Assembly: GCF_900108875.1 (NCBI RefSeq)
Contig: NZ_FNYJ01000003.1
Span: 145,969-209,968 of the forward strand
Direction of reading: 5' to 3'
DNA length: 64,000 nucleotides
DNA from: Pseudomonas sp. NFR16
GTDB taxonomy: Bacteria; Pseudomonadota; Gammaproteobacteria; Pseudomonadales; Pseudomonadaceae
Below are positions 63,358-64,000 of this stretch, one piece after another. Position 1 is the first letter of the stretch. Every line of letters begins with the position of its first letter. Both the position numbers and the translations under genes were made by a program. The notes below the pieces were generated by a model. It had not been told where the DNA came from, ran no database searches, and worked only from the letters and a program-made list of their open reading frames with translations.

Positions 63358-64000
63358 TCAGGCGATGTTTTTCTGCGCCACGACTTGGGTCTGGAAGGTG
63401 CGGCAGGCTTCACGCACTGCTTCGGCGCCGCTCAGGTTCAGCACGTGGTGGGCCAGCGTCTGGCAATGGCGAGTGTCGAGTTCGCGCACCTGCGCCTTGA
63501 TCTGCGCGACGTTTGGCGGACTCACCGACAGTTCGCGCACGCCGAGGCCAATCAGCACGGCCGTGGCCAGCGGGTCCGACGCCAGTGCGCCGCATACGCC
63601 GACCCAGCGACCTTTGCCGTGGGCGGCGTCGCACGTCATGGCGATCAGTCGCAGCAGGGCGGGATGCAGTGCATCGACCCGGGCTGCCAGGCCGGCGTGG
63701 TCCCGGTCCATCGCCAGCGTGTACTGCGACAGGTCGTTGGTGCCGATCGAGAGGAAATCCGCGTGTTCGGCCAGTTGTTCGGCCATCAGCGCCGCCGAGG
63801 GCACTTCGATCATCACGCCCAGTTGCGGGCGCTCCGTCAGGCCCAGCGCCTGAGCCAGTTCATCGATACGCCCGCGCACCGCCAGCAGCTCGCTGACCTC
63901 GGTAATCATCGGCAGCAGAATGCGGCAGCGCGCCAGCGGCGTGACCCGCAGTAAGGCACGCAGCTGTTGATCGAGCAGTTCAGGCCGCGCCTGGCCCAGG
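63358..64000 (-). CDS. PTS multiphosphoryl transfer protein, C-terminal EI part (5' end outside window)
   Basis: 214 codons of the 3' end are visible; the frame is open to 64000 and the ORF start at 63909 is internal. The sequence is the PEP-binding domain of enzyme I: ILLPMITEVSELLAV, LGVMIEVPSAALMAEQL, DFLSIGTNDLSQYTLAMDRD and the active-site Cys in GVCGALASDP. Gene order suggests the EIIA-HPr-EI fusion that feeds phosphate to NagE, whose gene follows 33 bases downstream in the same direction. Confidence 0.88.
   Translation of the reverse strand, partial: LGQARPELLDQQLRALLRVTPLARCRILLPMITEVSELLAVRGRIDELAQALGLTERPQLGVMIEVPSAALMAEQLAEHADFLSIGTNDLSQYTLAMDRDHAGLAARVDALHPALLRLIAMTCDAAHGKGRWVGVCGALASDPLATAVLIGLGVRELSVSPPNVAQIKAQVRELDTRHCQTLAHHVLNLSGAEAVREACRTFQTQVVAQKNIA

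Overview
The window is chromosomal DNA of a Pseudomonas, most likely of the fluorescens/syringae lineage. I infer this from high GC content, from protein sequences that read like Pseudomonas orthologues throughout, and from gene order. The runs queA-tgt-yajC-secD-secF, suhB/trmJ-cysE-iscR-iscSUA-hscBA-fdx-iscX, ndk-rlmN-pilF-rodZ-ispG-hisS-yfgM-bamB-der and mltF/purL-yqfO-nagE are typical pseudomonad neighbourhoods. I had no database access, so family assignments rest on motifs and remembered homologues.

Layout. 1-1.5 kb: end of the cytochrome bo3 operon (cyoC', cyoD, cyoE). 1.5-5.2 kb: minus-strand accessory genes (a putative metal-binding protein, a DedA membrane protein, an unknown membrane protein and a LysR regulator) facing an SDR oxidoreductase. 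6-7.8 kb: a less GC-rich patch with a stand-alone RNase A-fold toxin and its probable immunity gene, ending at the 3' side of tRNA-Leu(CAA). 8-13.6 kb: queuosine and Sec genes. 13.6-19.8 kb: a glycine-zipper protein, then a cluster of OprD-type porin, exported argininosuccinate-lyase-like enzyme, DctA-like carrier and LysR regulator, which may work together as a nutrient-scavenging module. 19.8-28.2 kb: suhB, trmJ, cysE and the complete isc operon behind a recognisable IscR-type promoter. 28.3-37.6 kb: a long run for nucleotide balance, RNA modification, pilus assembly, cell shape, isoprenoids, translation and outer-membrane assembly.

37.7-46.7 kb: an aminotransferase/omega-amidase pair, two tandem FlxA-like small proteins, leuA with a possible leader peptide, xseA with an M23 peptidase, a TauE/SafE exporter and a CxxC protein. 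46.8-50 kb: guaB-guaA. 50-53.5 kb: a PH-domain protein and a 978-residue toxin-like protein of the dermonecrotic/TIKI-ChaN type. 53.7-64 kb: cumA multicopper oxidase, tadA, mltF, purL, a NIF3-type protein and the start of the N-acetylglucosamine PTS locus, cut by the window edge.

Most of the window is ordinary core genome. The accessory interest lies in the toxin/immunity pair beside tRNA-Leu, the exported lyase cluster, the large toxin-like protein, the FlxA-like pair, and several compact regulatory architectures: a promoter -10 inside a terminator loop, a LysR inverted repeat and a leuA leader.
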